Shown here: positions 28,638-37,346 of the stretch, one piece after another
Position numbering within the stretch: the stretch's first letter is position 1
Layout of the letters: the number at the start of each line of letters is the position of its first letter
Assembly (NCBI GenBank): GCA_020724265.1
Contig: DYHH01000006.1
Span: 62,001-126,000, forward strand
Length of the DNA: 64,000 bases
DNA from: Melioribacter roseus
GTDB lineage: Bacteria; Bacteroidota; Ignavibacteria; Ignavibacteriales; Melioribacteraceae
Direction of reading: 5' to 3'
Translations under genes and position numbers: made by a program
The notes under the pieces: model-generated
Databases searched by the model: none
What the model saw: the letters and a program-made list of their open reading frames with translations, nothing else
What the model was told of the DNA's origin: nothing

Positions 28638-28671
28638 AAAAATGCGTTTATCTTTCAATAAACGCATTTTT
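28638..28671 (-). terminator. Intrinsic terminator after tpiA
   Basis: A perfect 14-bp inverted repeat, AAAAATGCGTTTAT with ATAAACGCATTTTT around a 6-base loop, begins immediately after the tpiA stop codon on the minus strand. The A/T ends give a T-run in either direction. It separates the mrp-nfu-tpiA unit from the GH2-like/smc unit, which must therefore start from a promoter in the short remaining gap. Confidence 0.9.
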
Positions 28672-29424
28672 TTATGAATTTACTATCGAAACAAATGAAT
28701 CGGTTTTTAGTGAAGCTCCGCCTATTAAACCCCCGTCAATATCGGGTTGTGAAAAAAGCTCTACAGCATTATCAGGTTTAACACTGCCACCGTACTGAAT
28801 CACGAGATTTTCGGATAAATTATCAGAATAGAGCTTAGAAATAAGGTTTCTTATGAATTTATGAACTTCTTGAGCTTGTTCCGGGCTTGCAGTTTTTCCC
28901 GTTCCAATTGCCCAAACCGGTTCGTATGCTATTATGAGATCAGATAATTCATGTTCCGAAATACCGGATAATCCATTCTTCACTTGGCTTTCTACTACTT
29001 TTTCTGTTAGGTTGCTTTCTCTTTCTTCAAGTGTTTCACCCACACAAAAAATCGGTTTCAATCCTGAACTTAGAGCTTTTTTTACTTTCATATTTATTAT
29101 ATCATCGGTTTCCCCAAAAATTGTTCTTCTTTCAGAATGACCGAGAATAACATATTCACAACCGACACTTTTTAACATATCTGCAGAAATTTCACCGGTA
29201 AATGCTCCGTCACTCTCGTAATGCATATTTTGGGCACCAACTTTAATTGAAGTACCTTTTAGAACAGTAACGGCTGTCTCAAGTGATGTGAATGGGGGGC
29301 AGACAATAACTTCTGTTTTACTATCTGATTTGTTTAATTCATTCTTGATTGCGGATATAAGTTCAATTGTTCCTGAAAGATTCATGTTCATCTTCCAGTT
29401 TCCTGCAACGACTTTTCTTCTCAT
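28672..29424 (-). CDS. tpiA: Triosephosphate isomerase
   Basis: Glycolytic isomerase of dihydroxyacetone phosphate and glyceraldehyde-3-phosphate. The 250-residue protein has the catalytic residues in context: K11 in NWKMN, H96 in LGHSERR and E168 in AYEPVWAIGTGK, plus the phosphate-gripping QYGGSVKPDN and DGGLIGGASL. Gene order mrp-nfu-tpiA with short gaps suggests a transcription unit ended by the hairpin directly after the stop. Confidence 0.97.
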   Translation of the reverse strand: MRRKVVAGNWKMNMNLSGTIELISAIKNELNKSDSKTEVIVCPPFTSLETAVTVLKGTSIKVGAQNMHYESDGAFTGEISADMLKSVGCEYVILGHSERRTIFGETDDIINMKVKKALSSGLKPIFCVGETLEERESNLTEKVVESQVKNGLSGISEHELSDLIIAYEPVWAIGTGKTASPEQAQEVHKFIRNLISKLYSDNLSENLVIQYGGSVKPDNAVELFSQPDIDGGLIGGASLKTDSFVSIVNS

Positions 29425-29440
29425 AAATGTCCTCTATTAA

Positions 29441-29680
29441 TTAACTAACGGCTTCAACACGTCTTATTCCGGGTACTTCTCTAATCAAAGCTCGTTCAAC
29501 ACCGGCACGCAATGTCATTGAAGACATTGGACAATTTGTGCAAGCCCCGGTTAATTTAACTTCAACAATACCCTCGTCCGTAATTTGCACAAGTTCAACA
29601 TCACCGCCGTCAGCTTTAAGATAAGGACGGATTGTCTCAAGCGCATTCTGAACTCTATTATGCAGAGTCTTATCCATCAT
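29441..29680 (-). CDS. NifU-like (Nfu) iron-sulfur scaffold domain protein
   Basis: Stand-alone Nfu domain of 79 residues, the size of the C-terminal domain of NifU, which binds and delivers an Fe-S cluster through a CxxC pair bridging a dimer. C47 and C50 (ACTNCPMSSMT) are present, with IRPYLKADGGDVELV before them as in the family. It lies 16 bases upstream of tpiA and 20 downstream of the Mrp ATPase, another Fe-S carrier family, so the two likely work together in cluster delivery. Confidence 0.92.
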   Translation of the reverse strand: MMDKTLHNRVQNALETIRPYLKADGGDVELVQITDEGIVEVKLTGACTNCPMSSMTLRAGVERALIREVPGIRRVEAVS

Positions 29681-29700
29681 GAACTCCTTTAATTGACCTT

Positions 29701-30795
29701 TTACAACGAGATTTCTATTTTCGGCTTTCCGCCGGAACCTAGTTTCTCAGCCTCTTTAACTAAATTTTCTGCAATTGCTAAAATTGATTTTGAATGTTCG
29801 GAATCGGGTAAATCAAAAACAATTGGCACGCCTTTATCTCCGCCCTCTCTAATTCTTGGATCAATTGGAATACCGCCAAGAAAATTTACATCCGATTCAT
29901 TTGCTAATTTTTCACCCCCGCCGTATCCAAATATATCATATTTTTTACCGGTATCAGGTGCAATAAAATAGCTCATATTTTCTACTATTCCAAACACCGG
30001 AACATTCACTCTTTCAAACATTTTTACACCTTTACGAGCGTCAATAAGAGAAACTTCCTGCGGTGTTGTAACTATAACCGAGCCTGAAAGAGGAATAGTT
30101 TGAACTAATGTTAATTGTATATCTCCCGTACCGGGAGGTAAATCAAAAATTAGGAAATCTAATTCATCCCATTTAACATCAGTCATAAATTGTTTGACTG
30201 CACCGCTTGCCATAGGTCCACGCCAAATTACTGGAGCGTTATCATCAAGCAAAAATCCTATTGACATAACTTTAATTCCGTAATTTTCCAACGGAAGCAT
30301 TTTGGCTGATTTTGTATCCTGGTAGATTTTCGGCTTTTCATTTATACCAAGCATCAACGGAATACTTGGTCCGTAAATATCGGCATCAAGCAACCCTACT
30401 TTATAGCCTAATTTACCAAGAGCAACGGCAAGATTAACAGCGACAGTACTTTTACCAACACCACCTTTACCGCTGGCAACAGCGATTGTGTATTTTACTT
30501 TATCCAAAATCTGTTCTTTTTGTTGAGTTGTTCCAATTGGTGTTACCATCGGTTGAAAATTAACGGTTATACTACCAACCTCACTCAACTCTTTTTTTAA
30601 TGTTTCGCTGATAGATGATTCTATTTTACTTTTTATGTGGTGTGCCGGCGAGGAAACATTCAAAATTATTTGAATATCATTATTGCTAATAACTATATCT
30701 TTTATTTTACCTGAACTAACCAAATCTTTTTTGTCTTCAGGATGTATTACTTTACTAAGTGCATCTAACACATCACCCTTCATTAAATCAGACAT
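29701..30795 (-). CDS. Mrp/ApbC-family iron-sulfur cluster carrier ATPase
   Basis: P-loop ATPase that carries Fe-S clusters to apoproteins. The start at 30795 is preferred: AAAGGAG precedes it at good spacing, and MSDLMKGDVLDALSKV begins the MIP18-like N-terminal domain (about 1-85). The longer frame to 30852 has no ribosome site. The deviant Walker A GKGGVGKST is at 109-117, followed by LLDADIYGPSIPLMLG and DFLIFDLPPGTGD. The usual C-terminal CxxC after ENMSYF is missing: the sequence reads ENMSYFIAPDTGKKYDIFG, with Ala and Thr in the two cysteine places. Lack of these cysteines also occurs in Bacteroidota relatives as far as I recall. It is followed by the Nfu gene. Confidence 0.9.
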   Translation of the reverse strand: MSDLMKGDVLDALSKVIHPEDKKDLVSSGKIKDIVISNNDIQIILNVSSPAHHIKSKIESSISETLKKELSEVGSITVNFQPMVTPIGTTQQKEQILDKVKYTIAVASGKGGVGKSTVAVNLAVALGKLGYKVGLLDADIYGPSIPLMLGINEKPKIYQDTKSAKMLPLENYGIKVMSIGFLLDDNAPVIWRGPMASGAVKQFMTDVKWDELDFLIFDLPPGTGDIQLTLVQTIPLSGSVIVTTPQEVSLIDARKGVKMFERVNVPVFGIVENMSYFIAPDTGKKYDIFGYGGGEKLANESDVNFLGGIPIDPRIREGGDKGVPIVFDLPDSEHSKSILAIAENLVKEAEKLGSGGKPKIEISL

Positions 30796-30827
30796 CAAAA
30801 AACTCCTTTCGTGAAAAATTTTAATTA

Positions 30828-30835
30828 CAAACTTA
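30828..30835 (-). promoter_or_regulatory. Possible -7 element for mrp-nfu-tpiA
   Basis: TAAGTTTG on the minus strand matches TAnnTTTG and lies 32 bases upstream of the chosen mrp start. No TTG is found at the expected distance, so support rests on the -7 box and position only. Confidence 0.3.
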
Positions 30836-30926
30836 AGAAAATAAGAATACATTTTCTAAGACATTACAGTCTGGTCTGATGAATTTAAATCTCTCCAAGC
30901 AATCTATAAAAAAATATTTTATTTAC

Positions 30927-30957
30927 TTGAAAAAAAGTTTAGGTATACCTAAATTTG
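30927..30957 (+). promoter_or_regulatory. Promoter of the iron operon (TTG-N20-TAAATTTG)
   Basis: TTG at 30927-30929 and TAAATTTG at 30950-30957, separated by 20 bases, fit the -33/-7 promoter of Bacteroidota-type sigma factors exactly. The start of the first DtxR gene is 22 bases downstream, with an A-rich leader instead of a Shine-Dalgarno sequence. A perfect palindrome lies between and across the -7 box. Confidence 0.7.
30938..30953. promoter_or_regulatory. Perfect 16-bp palindrome, probable DtxR-family operator
   Basis: TTTAGGTATACCTAAA is a perfect palindrome occupying the spacer and the first bases of the -7 element. Its TTAGG/CCTAA arms resemble the boxes recognised by DtxR/IdeR/MntR-type repressors, and it directly precedes a gene for such a regulator. 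Metal-loaded repressor bound here would block RNA polymerase, giving autoregulation and control of the whole Feo operon. Binding itself is inferred. Confidence 0.7.
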
Positions 30958-30979
30958 ACTCAAACAAATAAATAAAAAT

Positions 30980-31642
30980 ATGCCTACAATATCAAAAGAA
31001 AATTATCTAAAAGCAGTTTACAGTCGTGTAAATGAAGTTGGTTCGGGAGCTACCACCTCTGCTTTAGCCGAAAAACTGGATATTTCCAATGCTGCAATTA
31101 GTGAGATGGCTAAAAAGCTCTCGGAAGATGGATTGATTACATATGCTAAATATAAGGGTATGGAATTGACAGGCGAAGGTAAAAAAATTGCATTAAGAGT
31201 TATCCGCAGACATAGGTTGTGGGAATTGTTTTTGATGAAAGTCCTTGATCTTTCATGGAGCGAAGTGCATGATGAAGCTGAAAATTTGGAGCATTCTACT
31301 TCCGATTACCTTATTGATAAAATTGATCATTATTTAGGATACCCGAAATTCGATCCGCATGGTTATCCGATTCCCCAGAAAAACGGATCAATTCCCAAAA
31401 CTCCGGATTTAATTGAGTTGAAGAATACAATTACCGGAATAAAGTACAAAGTAAGTAGAGTTAACGATGCAAATAATGAAATGATGATTTACTTAACAAA
31501 GATCGGAATGTCCTTGTCCAAAGAAATTGAAGTTATTGAAAAACTTGCGTTCGATAATTCGGTAATAATAAAAGTTGATTCTGAAAAGCATTCATTAAGT
31601 GAAATGGTTGCTTCGAATATTTTTGTTGAGAGGATTAATTAG
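30980..31642 (+). CDS. DtxR-family metal-dependent transcriptional repressor
   Basis: Cytoplasmic metal-sensing regulator, 220 residues. A winged helix occupies about 5-62 (ISNAAISEMAKKLSEDGLI is the recognition region), the dimerisation/metal domain about 63-135, and a C-terminal SH3/FeoA-like domain about 145-218. Metal ligands line up with the family: His in IRRHRLW, Glu in WELF, His in EVHDEAENLEHS plus its Glu and His. The position of DtxR Cys102 is Glu, as in MntR, while the N-terminal ligands of MntR (D8, E11) are Asn and Lys here, so metal preference is not obvious. Context (FeoB genes) favours iron. It probably binds the palindrome just upstream of its own start. Confidence 0.88.
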   Translation: MPTISKENYLKAVYSRVNEVGSGATTSALAEKLDISNAAISEMAKKLSEDGLITYAKYKGMELTGEGKKIALRVIRRHRLWELFLMKVLDLSWSEVHDEAENLEHSTSDYLIDKIDHYLGYPKFDPHGYPIPQKNGSIPKTPDLIELKNTITGIKYKVSRVNDANNEMMIYLTKIGMSLSKEIEVIEKLAFDNSVIIKVDSEKHSLSEMVASNIFVERIN

Positions 31643-32671
31643 ATGGAACCTTTAAGTTTGTTAATAATAGGTGTTGTAATAGTTCTTTTTGTTTTACTTT
31701 TATTACACCCACGAAAAGGTTTATTAAATTTTTTTAAAAAAAGTAAGCGCGATTCAACAAGAGTCCTGATTGAAGATTCACTTAAACATATTTACGATTG
31801 CGAGTATAATAAATCGGCAAGTGATATTAACAGCATTGCAGGTAATCTGAATATTTCAACCGATAAAGCAGCTAAAGTTATTTCAAAGCTGGAAGACATG
31901 GGATTAGTTGATGTTAAGAGTAATAAAGTTTCTCTTTCTGAAAGCGGCAGATCTTACGCCCTTCGTATTATAAGAATACATCGGTTGTGGGAAAGATATT
32001 TGGCTGACCGTACAAGCGTCGGTGAAACAGAATGGCATAGCAGTGCCGAAGAAGCTGAACATATTTTAACAGATGATCAAGCAAATGAACTTGCGGCACA
32101 AATTGGTAATCCCGTAATTGATCCTCATGGTGATCCTATACCGACTTCTAAAGGAGAAATAAAAGAGAAAAGAGGCATTCCTCTTTCAAAATTATCTGTT
32201 GGTGAACTTGGCAGAATAGTTCATATAGAAGATGAACCGCAGTCGGTCTATTCACAAATTGTTGCAAGCGGTATTCATTCAGGTATGCAAGTAAGAATGA
32301 CAGAAGTTTCAAAGAATAAAATAAAATTTATTACTGAAGGAGAAGAAATAATTCTTTCTCCTTTGATCGCATCAAACTTGACTGTGTTGCCTGAACAGAA
32401 AAGTGATGAGATAAGTGAGAATACACCTACGTTAATATTCTTAAAACCTGGTGAAGAAGCGGTAGTTGTTGGAATATCGAAAGCGTGCAGAGGTCAGCAG
32501 CGAAGAAGGTTGATGGATTTAGGAATTGTAAAAGGAACAAAAATAAAATATGTGATGGAAAGTGCAGGAAAAGATCCGGTTGCTTATGAAGTAAGAGGAG
32601 CTATTGTCGCACTGCGAAAAGCTCAAGCAGCTCAAATTTTTATATCGGGGAAAGGATTAAGTAATGTCTAA
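31643..32671 (+). CDS. Membrane-tethered DtxR-like protein fused to FeoA-like domains
   Basis: 342-residue fusion. Residues 6-24 form a single hydrophobic helix followed by [13 protein letters not shown], so the bulk should face the cytoplasm. A winged helix (about 40-95) and a DtxR dimerisation domain (about 100-160) follow, with the metal ligands kept ([18 protein letters not shown]). Then come two SH3-like domains, about 178-250 and 266-339; the second ([18 protein letters not shown]...[11 protein letters not shown]) is a clear FeoA. There is no separate FeoA gene in the operon, so this protein may supply the FeoA function at the membrane beside FeoB while sensing metal. Whether the tethered winged helix still binds DNA is open. 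It starts directly after the stop of the first DtxR gene and overlaps feoB by 8 bases. Confidence 0.82.
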   Translation: MEPLSLLIIGVVIVLFVLLLLHPRKGLLNFFKKSKRDSTRVLIEDSLKHIYDCEYNKSASDINSIAGNLNISTDKAAKVISKLEDMGLVDVKSNKVSLSESGRSYALRIIRIHRLWERYLADRTSVGETEWHSSAEEAEHILTDDQANELAAQIGNPVIDPHGDPIPTSKGEIKEKRGIPLSKLSVGELGRIVHIEDEPQSVYSQIVASGIHSGMQVRMTEVSKNKIKFITEGEEIILSPLIASNLTVLPEQKSDEISENTPTLIFLKPGEEAVVVGISKACRGQQRRRLMDLGIVKGTKIKYVMESAGKDPVAYEVRGAIVALRKAQAAQIFISGKGLSNV

Positions 32672-33464
32672 TATACAAAATTGTGAAACGTGCCCAATTC
32701 ATAATGTTGATAACCTTACAAAGCTTGGTATCAACATGGAAGGTATAGATTACGTTATTGCATTGACAGGAAATCCAAATACAGGTAAGAGTACGGTTTT
32801 TAATAATCTTACCGGGTTAAGACAACACACAGGGAATTGGCCCGGTAAAACCGTAACAAGAGCAGAAGGTGCTTACCGATATAATAACACAAAATACAAA
32901 GTAGTTGATTTACCGGGGACTTATTCACTTTTATCAACAAGTACGGACGAAGAAATTGCACGTGATTTTATTCTTTTCGGTAAACCTGATGTTACGGTAA
33001 TTGTTGTCGATGCAACAAGACTCGAAAGAAATTTAAATCTTGTTCTGCAGGTTTTGGAAATTACCGAGCGCGCAGTTCTTTGTCTTAATTTAATTGACGA
33101 AGCCGAGCGTCATAATATTGAAATTGATCACCGTACACTTTCACGCGAACTTGGAATACCGGTTGTTCCAGCTGCCGCAAGACAAAAACAGGGAATGGAC
33201 GAATTATTAAAAATGATTCACGAAGTAGCTTCTGGCAAATATGTATGCAAACCATACCGTATGAAAACAATTTCAAAAAAGGTTTCAAAAGCTGTTGAAA
33301 ATGTTATGCAAAAAATACTATCGGAATATCCGTCTCTTCCGAATGCGAGATGGGTTGCAATGAGATTACTTGAAGGTGACCAATCAATAATTGATGCAGT
33401 AAAAACCGGAGAGCTCGGTAAAATATATAGTGTTAGTAAAACTCAACCTCAGCATGTTGCATGA
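32664..33464 (+). CDS. feoB: FeoB N-terminal GTPase domain as a separate protein
   Basis: Cytosolic G-protein and helical GDI region of the ferrous iron transporter, encoded apart from the membrane part. The 266 residues include G1 GNPNTGKST (36-44), G3 DLPG (82-85), G4 NLID (142-145), and AARQKQG as G5. A short N-terminal extension before G1 carries NCETCPIH (C7, C10, H13), a possible metal site. The stop is followed, after a 4-base overlap of reading frames, by a gene with its own ribosome site, so the split appears real and not a sequencing frameshift. It is expected to pair with the permease encoded next. Confidence 0.9.
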   Translation: MSNIQNCETCPIHNVDNLTKLGINMEGIDYVIALTGNPNTGKSTVFNNLTGLRQHTGNWPGKTVTRAEGAYRYNNTKYKVVDLPGTYSLLSTSTDEEIARDFILFGKPDVTVIVVDATRLERNLNLVLQVLEITERAVLCLNLIDEAERHNIEIDHRTLSRELGIPVVPAAARQKQGMDELLKMIHEVASGKYVCKPYRMKTISKKVSKAVENVMQKILSEYPSLPNARWVAMRLLEGDQSIIDAVKTGELGKIYSVSKTQPQHVA

Positions 33465-33478
33465 AAGGAAATGCAATT

Positions 33479-34894
33479 ATGAGTAACAAAGAATACATAA
33501 TAAAAGATGCAGATGATTTGAGATGGGAACTAGGGGAAAATTTTCATGATCATATTATTGAATCGGTTTATAATGAAGCAGGTGCAATTGCTGCAAAAGT
33601 AATCATTCAAAAAGAAGAGAGTAAGAAATTCCATTTTGATCAGTGGCTTGATAGATTAGTTACAAGTCGCCTAACAGGATTTCCAATAATGTTTTTACTT
33701 CTGGCTATTGTATTTTGGATAACAATAGAAGGATCAAATATACCTTCAGGGTTACTTGCATCATTACTTGTTGATACCATTCATCCCGAACTAAAATTAT
33801 TAGCACAAAATATTGGTATGCCGGTATGGATAAATGGATTATTAATAGATGGTGCTTACCTTGCTATGGCTTGGGTTATTGCAGTAATGCTTCCGCCAAT
33901 GGCAATCTTCTTTCCATTATTTACATTACTTGAAGACTTCGGATATCTTCCGCGTGTCGCATTCAATATGGATAATCTTTACCGAAGAGTCGGTGCACAT
34001 GGTAAACAAGCATTAACAATGAGTATGGGTTTTGGTTGTAATGCTGCAGGTGTTATTGCAACAAGAATAATTGACAGTCCGCGCGAACGATTAATAGCAA
34101 TTATTACGAATAATTTTTCACTTTGCAACGGTAGGTGGCCCACTCAAATATTAATTGCAACAATTTTTATCGGTGGTGCGGTTCCTGCGCATTTAGCCGG
34201 GGTTGTATCTGCCGGTGCAGTTGTTGGTATTGCTCTGCTCGGCGTTTTGTTTAGCTTAGTTGTTTCTTGGGGTTTATCGAATACAGTATTGAAAGGAGAA
34301 GCTTCTGCTTTTAGCCTAGAGTTACCTCCTTATAGACCACCGAGAATTTTGCAAACATTGTATACTTCATTAATTGACAGAACAATTTTTGTTTTATGGC
34401 GTGCAATTATTTTTGCAATACCTGCCGGATTAGTTATTTGGTTAGTTTCTAATGTTGATATAGGGGAATATAGTATTGCCGAACATTTTATTAATTGGTC
34501 TAACCCATTTGCACTTTTATTTGGTCTGAACGGAATTATACTGTTGGCATACATAATAGCAATTCCGGCGAATGAAATTGTAATTCCCACGATCTTAATG
34601 CTTACTGTAACGACAGTAAATATTGTTGGAGTTGGTTCAGGCGCAGGTGTTATGTTTGAACTTGATTCAACAGCAGATACTGCAGAAATTCTTTTCAGCG
34701 GGGGGTGGAGTGCTTTAACAGGCATTTCGTTAATGTTATTTAGTCTGCTGCATAACCCATGTTCTACAACTCTATACACTATATATAAAGAAACACATAG
34801 TTGGAAGTGGACTGTTGTTTCTGCCTTCCTACCAATTGCAATAGGGCTGGTTGTCTGCTTTTTTGTTACACAAATCTGGTTACTTGTGGCTTAA
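33479..34894 (+). CDS. feoB: FeoB C-terminal ferrous iron permease
   Basis: Integral membrane half of FeoB, 471 residues from the ATG at 33479, which has AAGGAA 8 bases upstream. An in-frame ATG at 33461 overlaps the G-domain gene by 4 bases and is the alternative. The first 45 residues resemble the linker that follows the G-domain in intact FeoB, with [17 protein letters not shown] leading into the first helix. Gate-domain hallmarks are [13 protein letters not shown], the [19 protein letters not shown] region and the C-terminal [11 protein letters not shown]. About nine membrane helices follow. It is 40 bases ahead of the TonB receptor gene. Confidence 0.92.
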   Translation: MSNKEYIIKDADDLRWELGENFHDHIIESVYNEAGAIAAKVIIQKEESKKFHFDQWLDRLVTSRLTGFPIMFLLLAIVFWITIEGSNIPSGLLASLLVDTIHPELKLLAQNIGMPVWINGLLIDGAYLAMAWVIAVMLPPMAIFFPLFTLLEDFGYLPRVAFNMDNLYRRVGAHGKQALTMSMGFGCNAAGVIATRIIDSPRERLIAIITNNFSLCNGRWPTQILIATIFIGGAVPAHLAGVVSAGAVVGIALLGVLFSLVVSWGLSNTVLKGEASAFSLELPPYRPPRILQTLYTSLIDRTIFVLWRAIIFAIPAGLVIWLVSNVDIGEYSIAEHFINWSNPFALLFGLNGIILLAYIIAIPANEIVIPTILMLTVTTVNIVGVGSGAGVMFELDSTADTAEILFSGGWSALTGISLMLFSLLHNPCSTTLYTIYKETHSWKWTVVSAFLPIAIGLVVCFFVTQIWLLVA

Positions 34895-34934
34895 AAATAT
34901 TTTATAGAATAGTTTATGAAAGGAATAACTTTAA

Positions 34935-37265
34935 ATGATAATAAGACTTATGCTCCCATTATATTTCGTTTGTTTGCTCAATGTGTTATTTGCTCAAACA
35001 CTTTCTTCACCTGCATCAGAAGTAAGTAACGAAACTGGTGTAATAAGTGGAAGAATTATTAATGGAGAGAATATTGCTCTTACAGGAGCAAATGTATATT
35101 TAGAAAATACTCTATTTGGTTCGGCATCGGATGAAAAAGGAAATTTTGAAATCACCAATATTACAATTGGTTCATATTTGCTGATAGTATCTATGGTTGG
35201 TTATGAAACACAGCGGCAAAAGATTGAGATAAAAGAAAACCAGAATTTATATGTTGAAATACAATTGAGAGAAACATTTTATGAGACCGGCTCAATTGTA
35301 GTTACAGGTACAACAACTCAGTACTTATACGAAGATTCACCGGTTAAAATTGAAGTTGTACCGCGGAAGTTAATTGAACAGTCAAAATCAATGAATCTTG
35401 CCGAAGCAATAGGTTTACAAACGGGTGTACGACTCGAAAATAACTGCCAGAACTGCAACTTCACCCAAGTAAGAATATTAGGGTTTGACGGAAAATATTC
35501 TCAAATATTAATTGATGGTGATCCAGTTGTAAGTTCTCTTGCCGGAGTTTATGCACTTGAACAATATCCACAGGAAATGATTGCTCAACTCGAAATTGTA
35601 AAAGGAGGAGGATCTGCACTGTACGGAGGTGGAGCGGTTGCCGGGACAATCAATATAATTACGCAAAGACCACAGCTTAATCAAGCTAGACTCAATTATT
35701 ACGGACAAAACTTGGGGGGAAGTTTTGATAATCAAATAAGTCTGCTTGCCGAATTAATTTCGAATGATGGAAAAACCGGTGCTTTTGTCTTCGGCTCCGC
35801 AAGAGTTAGAGAACCTTATGATAGAAATAATGACGGCTTCAGTGAGCTGGGAAAATTAAGTAATGAGACTATAGGTTTTAATTGGTTCTTCAAACCTTCA
35901 ATAAGAAATCACATTAACTTTTCCCTTTATCGAATTCATGAAGAGAGAAGAGGCGGCAATAATTTTCATTTACCCCAGCATGAAGCAGATATCACAGAAT
36001 GGCTCAACCATCTTAAATGGGGAGGAAAAGTAAAATGGCAGCACAATCTTACTAATAAAATAGAGTACAATTTATTTTATTCTTTTAGTTCTCTCACTCG
36101 CGATTCATATTATGGCGGTCTTACTGATTTGGATGGTGATGGTGTTATATCTCAGAGTGAAAAAATAGCAGCAGCTGAACAATACGGTAATGCCGAGGAT
36201 TTTACACAAAATTTCGGCGGTAGAGTTAATTTTTTATTGGGGAATCATAAAATCACCGGGGGAGCAGACTATACTTCTAACAAATTAATCGATCGATCAA
36301 TCAAGATTGAAGAGTTTCATATTGATAAGTTATATACTAATACCGGAATTTATTTACAAAATGATATGTCGCTTTTCAATAACCACTTGAATATTGTTTT
36401 AGGAGCAAGAATCGATAAGCATTCGGAAGTTTTTGATCCTATAATAAGTCCTCGTCTAAATCTAAAGTATGAGTTGAGTGAAGGCTTAAATTTACGATCA
36501 TCGTATACGGCAGGTTTTAAACCACCACAGACATTTGACGAAGATCTACACATCGAATCGCTATCCGGGACTCAAAGGGTGATCAGAAACTCCGAAAATT
36601 TGACCCATGAAAATAGCCGATCTGTAACTCTTGGTTTTGAATATAAAGGTTTCATAATCAATGATATTGCTTTGCTGATTGGTGTTACCGGATTCTTTAC
36701 CAATCTGAATAATGCATTTGCTCTCGTTCCTTCGGGTGATGAAAATGAGGATTTAATTGTTTGGGAAAGAATTAATTCCGGGAGTGCTCAAGTTAAAGGA
36801 ATAGAAATAGATTTTGGATTTAAACCGATCGCCAAAATAGAAATAAGGGGAGGCTTTACATATAAAGAGGGTAAATATGATTCACAACAAGAGATATTTG
36901 AAGGTCAATTTTCAGATAAATTTTTAAGGACTCCAAATTCATTTGGTTATTTCAGGTTATCATATGATCCTTCAAATAGAGTGAATCTCTTTAGCGCTAT
37001 AAAGTTTACCGGAAGTATGTTTGTACCAAATGAAGCAAAGGAAGTTATTGTTGAAACAAAAGAAACTTTTTGGGAACTCGATCTTGGTGTAAGTTACAAG
37101 ATTCCATTATTTGATTATTTTGGTGGTAAACTTAATCTTGGTGTGAAAAATTTGTTTGATTCTTATCAAAATGACATTGGTACGGGCTCCGGGCGTGATC
37201 CTGCATATGTGTATGGTCCACAGTTACCACAAAGATTTTACGCGGGTATAGAGATATCATTTTAA
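34935..37265 (+). CDS. TonB-dependent outer-membrane receptor
   Basis: Outer-membrane transporter of 776 residues. A signal peptide ends near VLFAQ (about 21). A carboxypeptidase-regulatory-like domain (GVISGRIINGENIALTGANVY, about 28-110) is followed by the plug (about 115-240, with NNCQNCNFTQVRI and the GGSALYGGGAVAGTINI end) and the beta-barrel, which closes with an aromatic residue (EISF). Location as the last gene of the Feo operon suggests iron or an iron chelate as cargo; this is inference. Residues 398-409 (DLDGDGVISQSE) match the EF-hand calcium loop, probably in an extracellular loop. The next gene is convergent, with no clear terminator between. Confidence 0.92.
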   Translation: MIIRLMLPLYFVCLLNVLFAQTLSSPASEVSNETGVISGRIINGENIALTGANVYLENTLFGSASDEKGNFEITNITIGSYLLIVSMVGYETQRQKIEIKENQNLYVEIQLRETFYETGSIVVTGTTTQYLYEDSPVKIEVVPRKLIEQSKSMNLAEAIGLQTGVRLENNCQNCNFTQVRILGFDGKYSQILIDGDPVVSSLAGVYALEQYPQEMIAQLEIVKGGGSALYGGGAVAGTINIITQRPQLNQARLNYYGQNLGGSFDNQISLLAELISNDGKTGAFVFGSARVREPYDRNNDGFSELGKLSNETIGFNWFFKPSIRNHINFSLYRIHEERRGGNNFHLPQHEADITEWLNHLKWGGKVKWQHNLTNKIEYNLFYSFSSLTRDSYYGGLTDLDGDGVISQSEKIAAAEQYGNAEDFTQNFGGRVNFLLGNHKITGGADYTSNKLIDRSIKIEEFHIDKLYTNTGIYLQNDMSLFNNHLNIVLGARIDKHSEVFDPIISPRLNLKYELSEGLNLRSSYTAGFKPPQTFDEDLHIESLSGTQRVIRNSENLTHENSRSVTLGFEYKGFIINDIALLIGVTGFFTNLNNAFALVPSGDENEDLIVWERINSGSAQVKGIEIDFGFKPIAKIEIRGGFTYKEGKYDSQQEIFEGQFSDKFLRTPNSFGYFRLSYDPSNRVNLFSAIKFTGSMFVPNEAKEVIVETKETFWELDLGVSYKIPLFDYFGGKLNLGVKNLFDSYQNDIGTGSGRDPAYVYGPQLPQRFYAGIEISF

Positions 37266-37346
37266 CAAATTTTACAATCAATTTGATGGATGATATCACA
37301 GTAGTTAATTATAAGACGAAGTTGAAAGACTTGATTGATGGTAGGG

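Noticed and set aside
33455-33485. feoB frameshift or pseudogene
   Set aside because: Both halves retain all motifs, the second gene has its own ribosome site, and no residues appear missing at the junction; a true split is more likely.
34330-34779. A 149-codon open frame antisense to the FeoB permease
   Set aside because: Its hydrophobic composition is a by-product of the opposite-strand membrane helices; there are no start signals.
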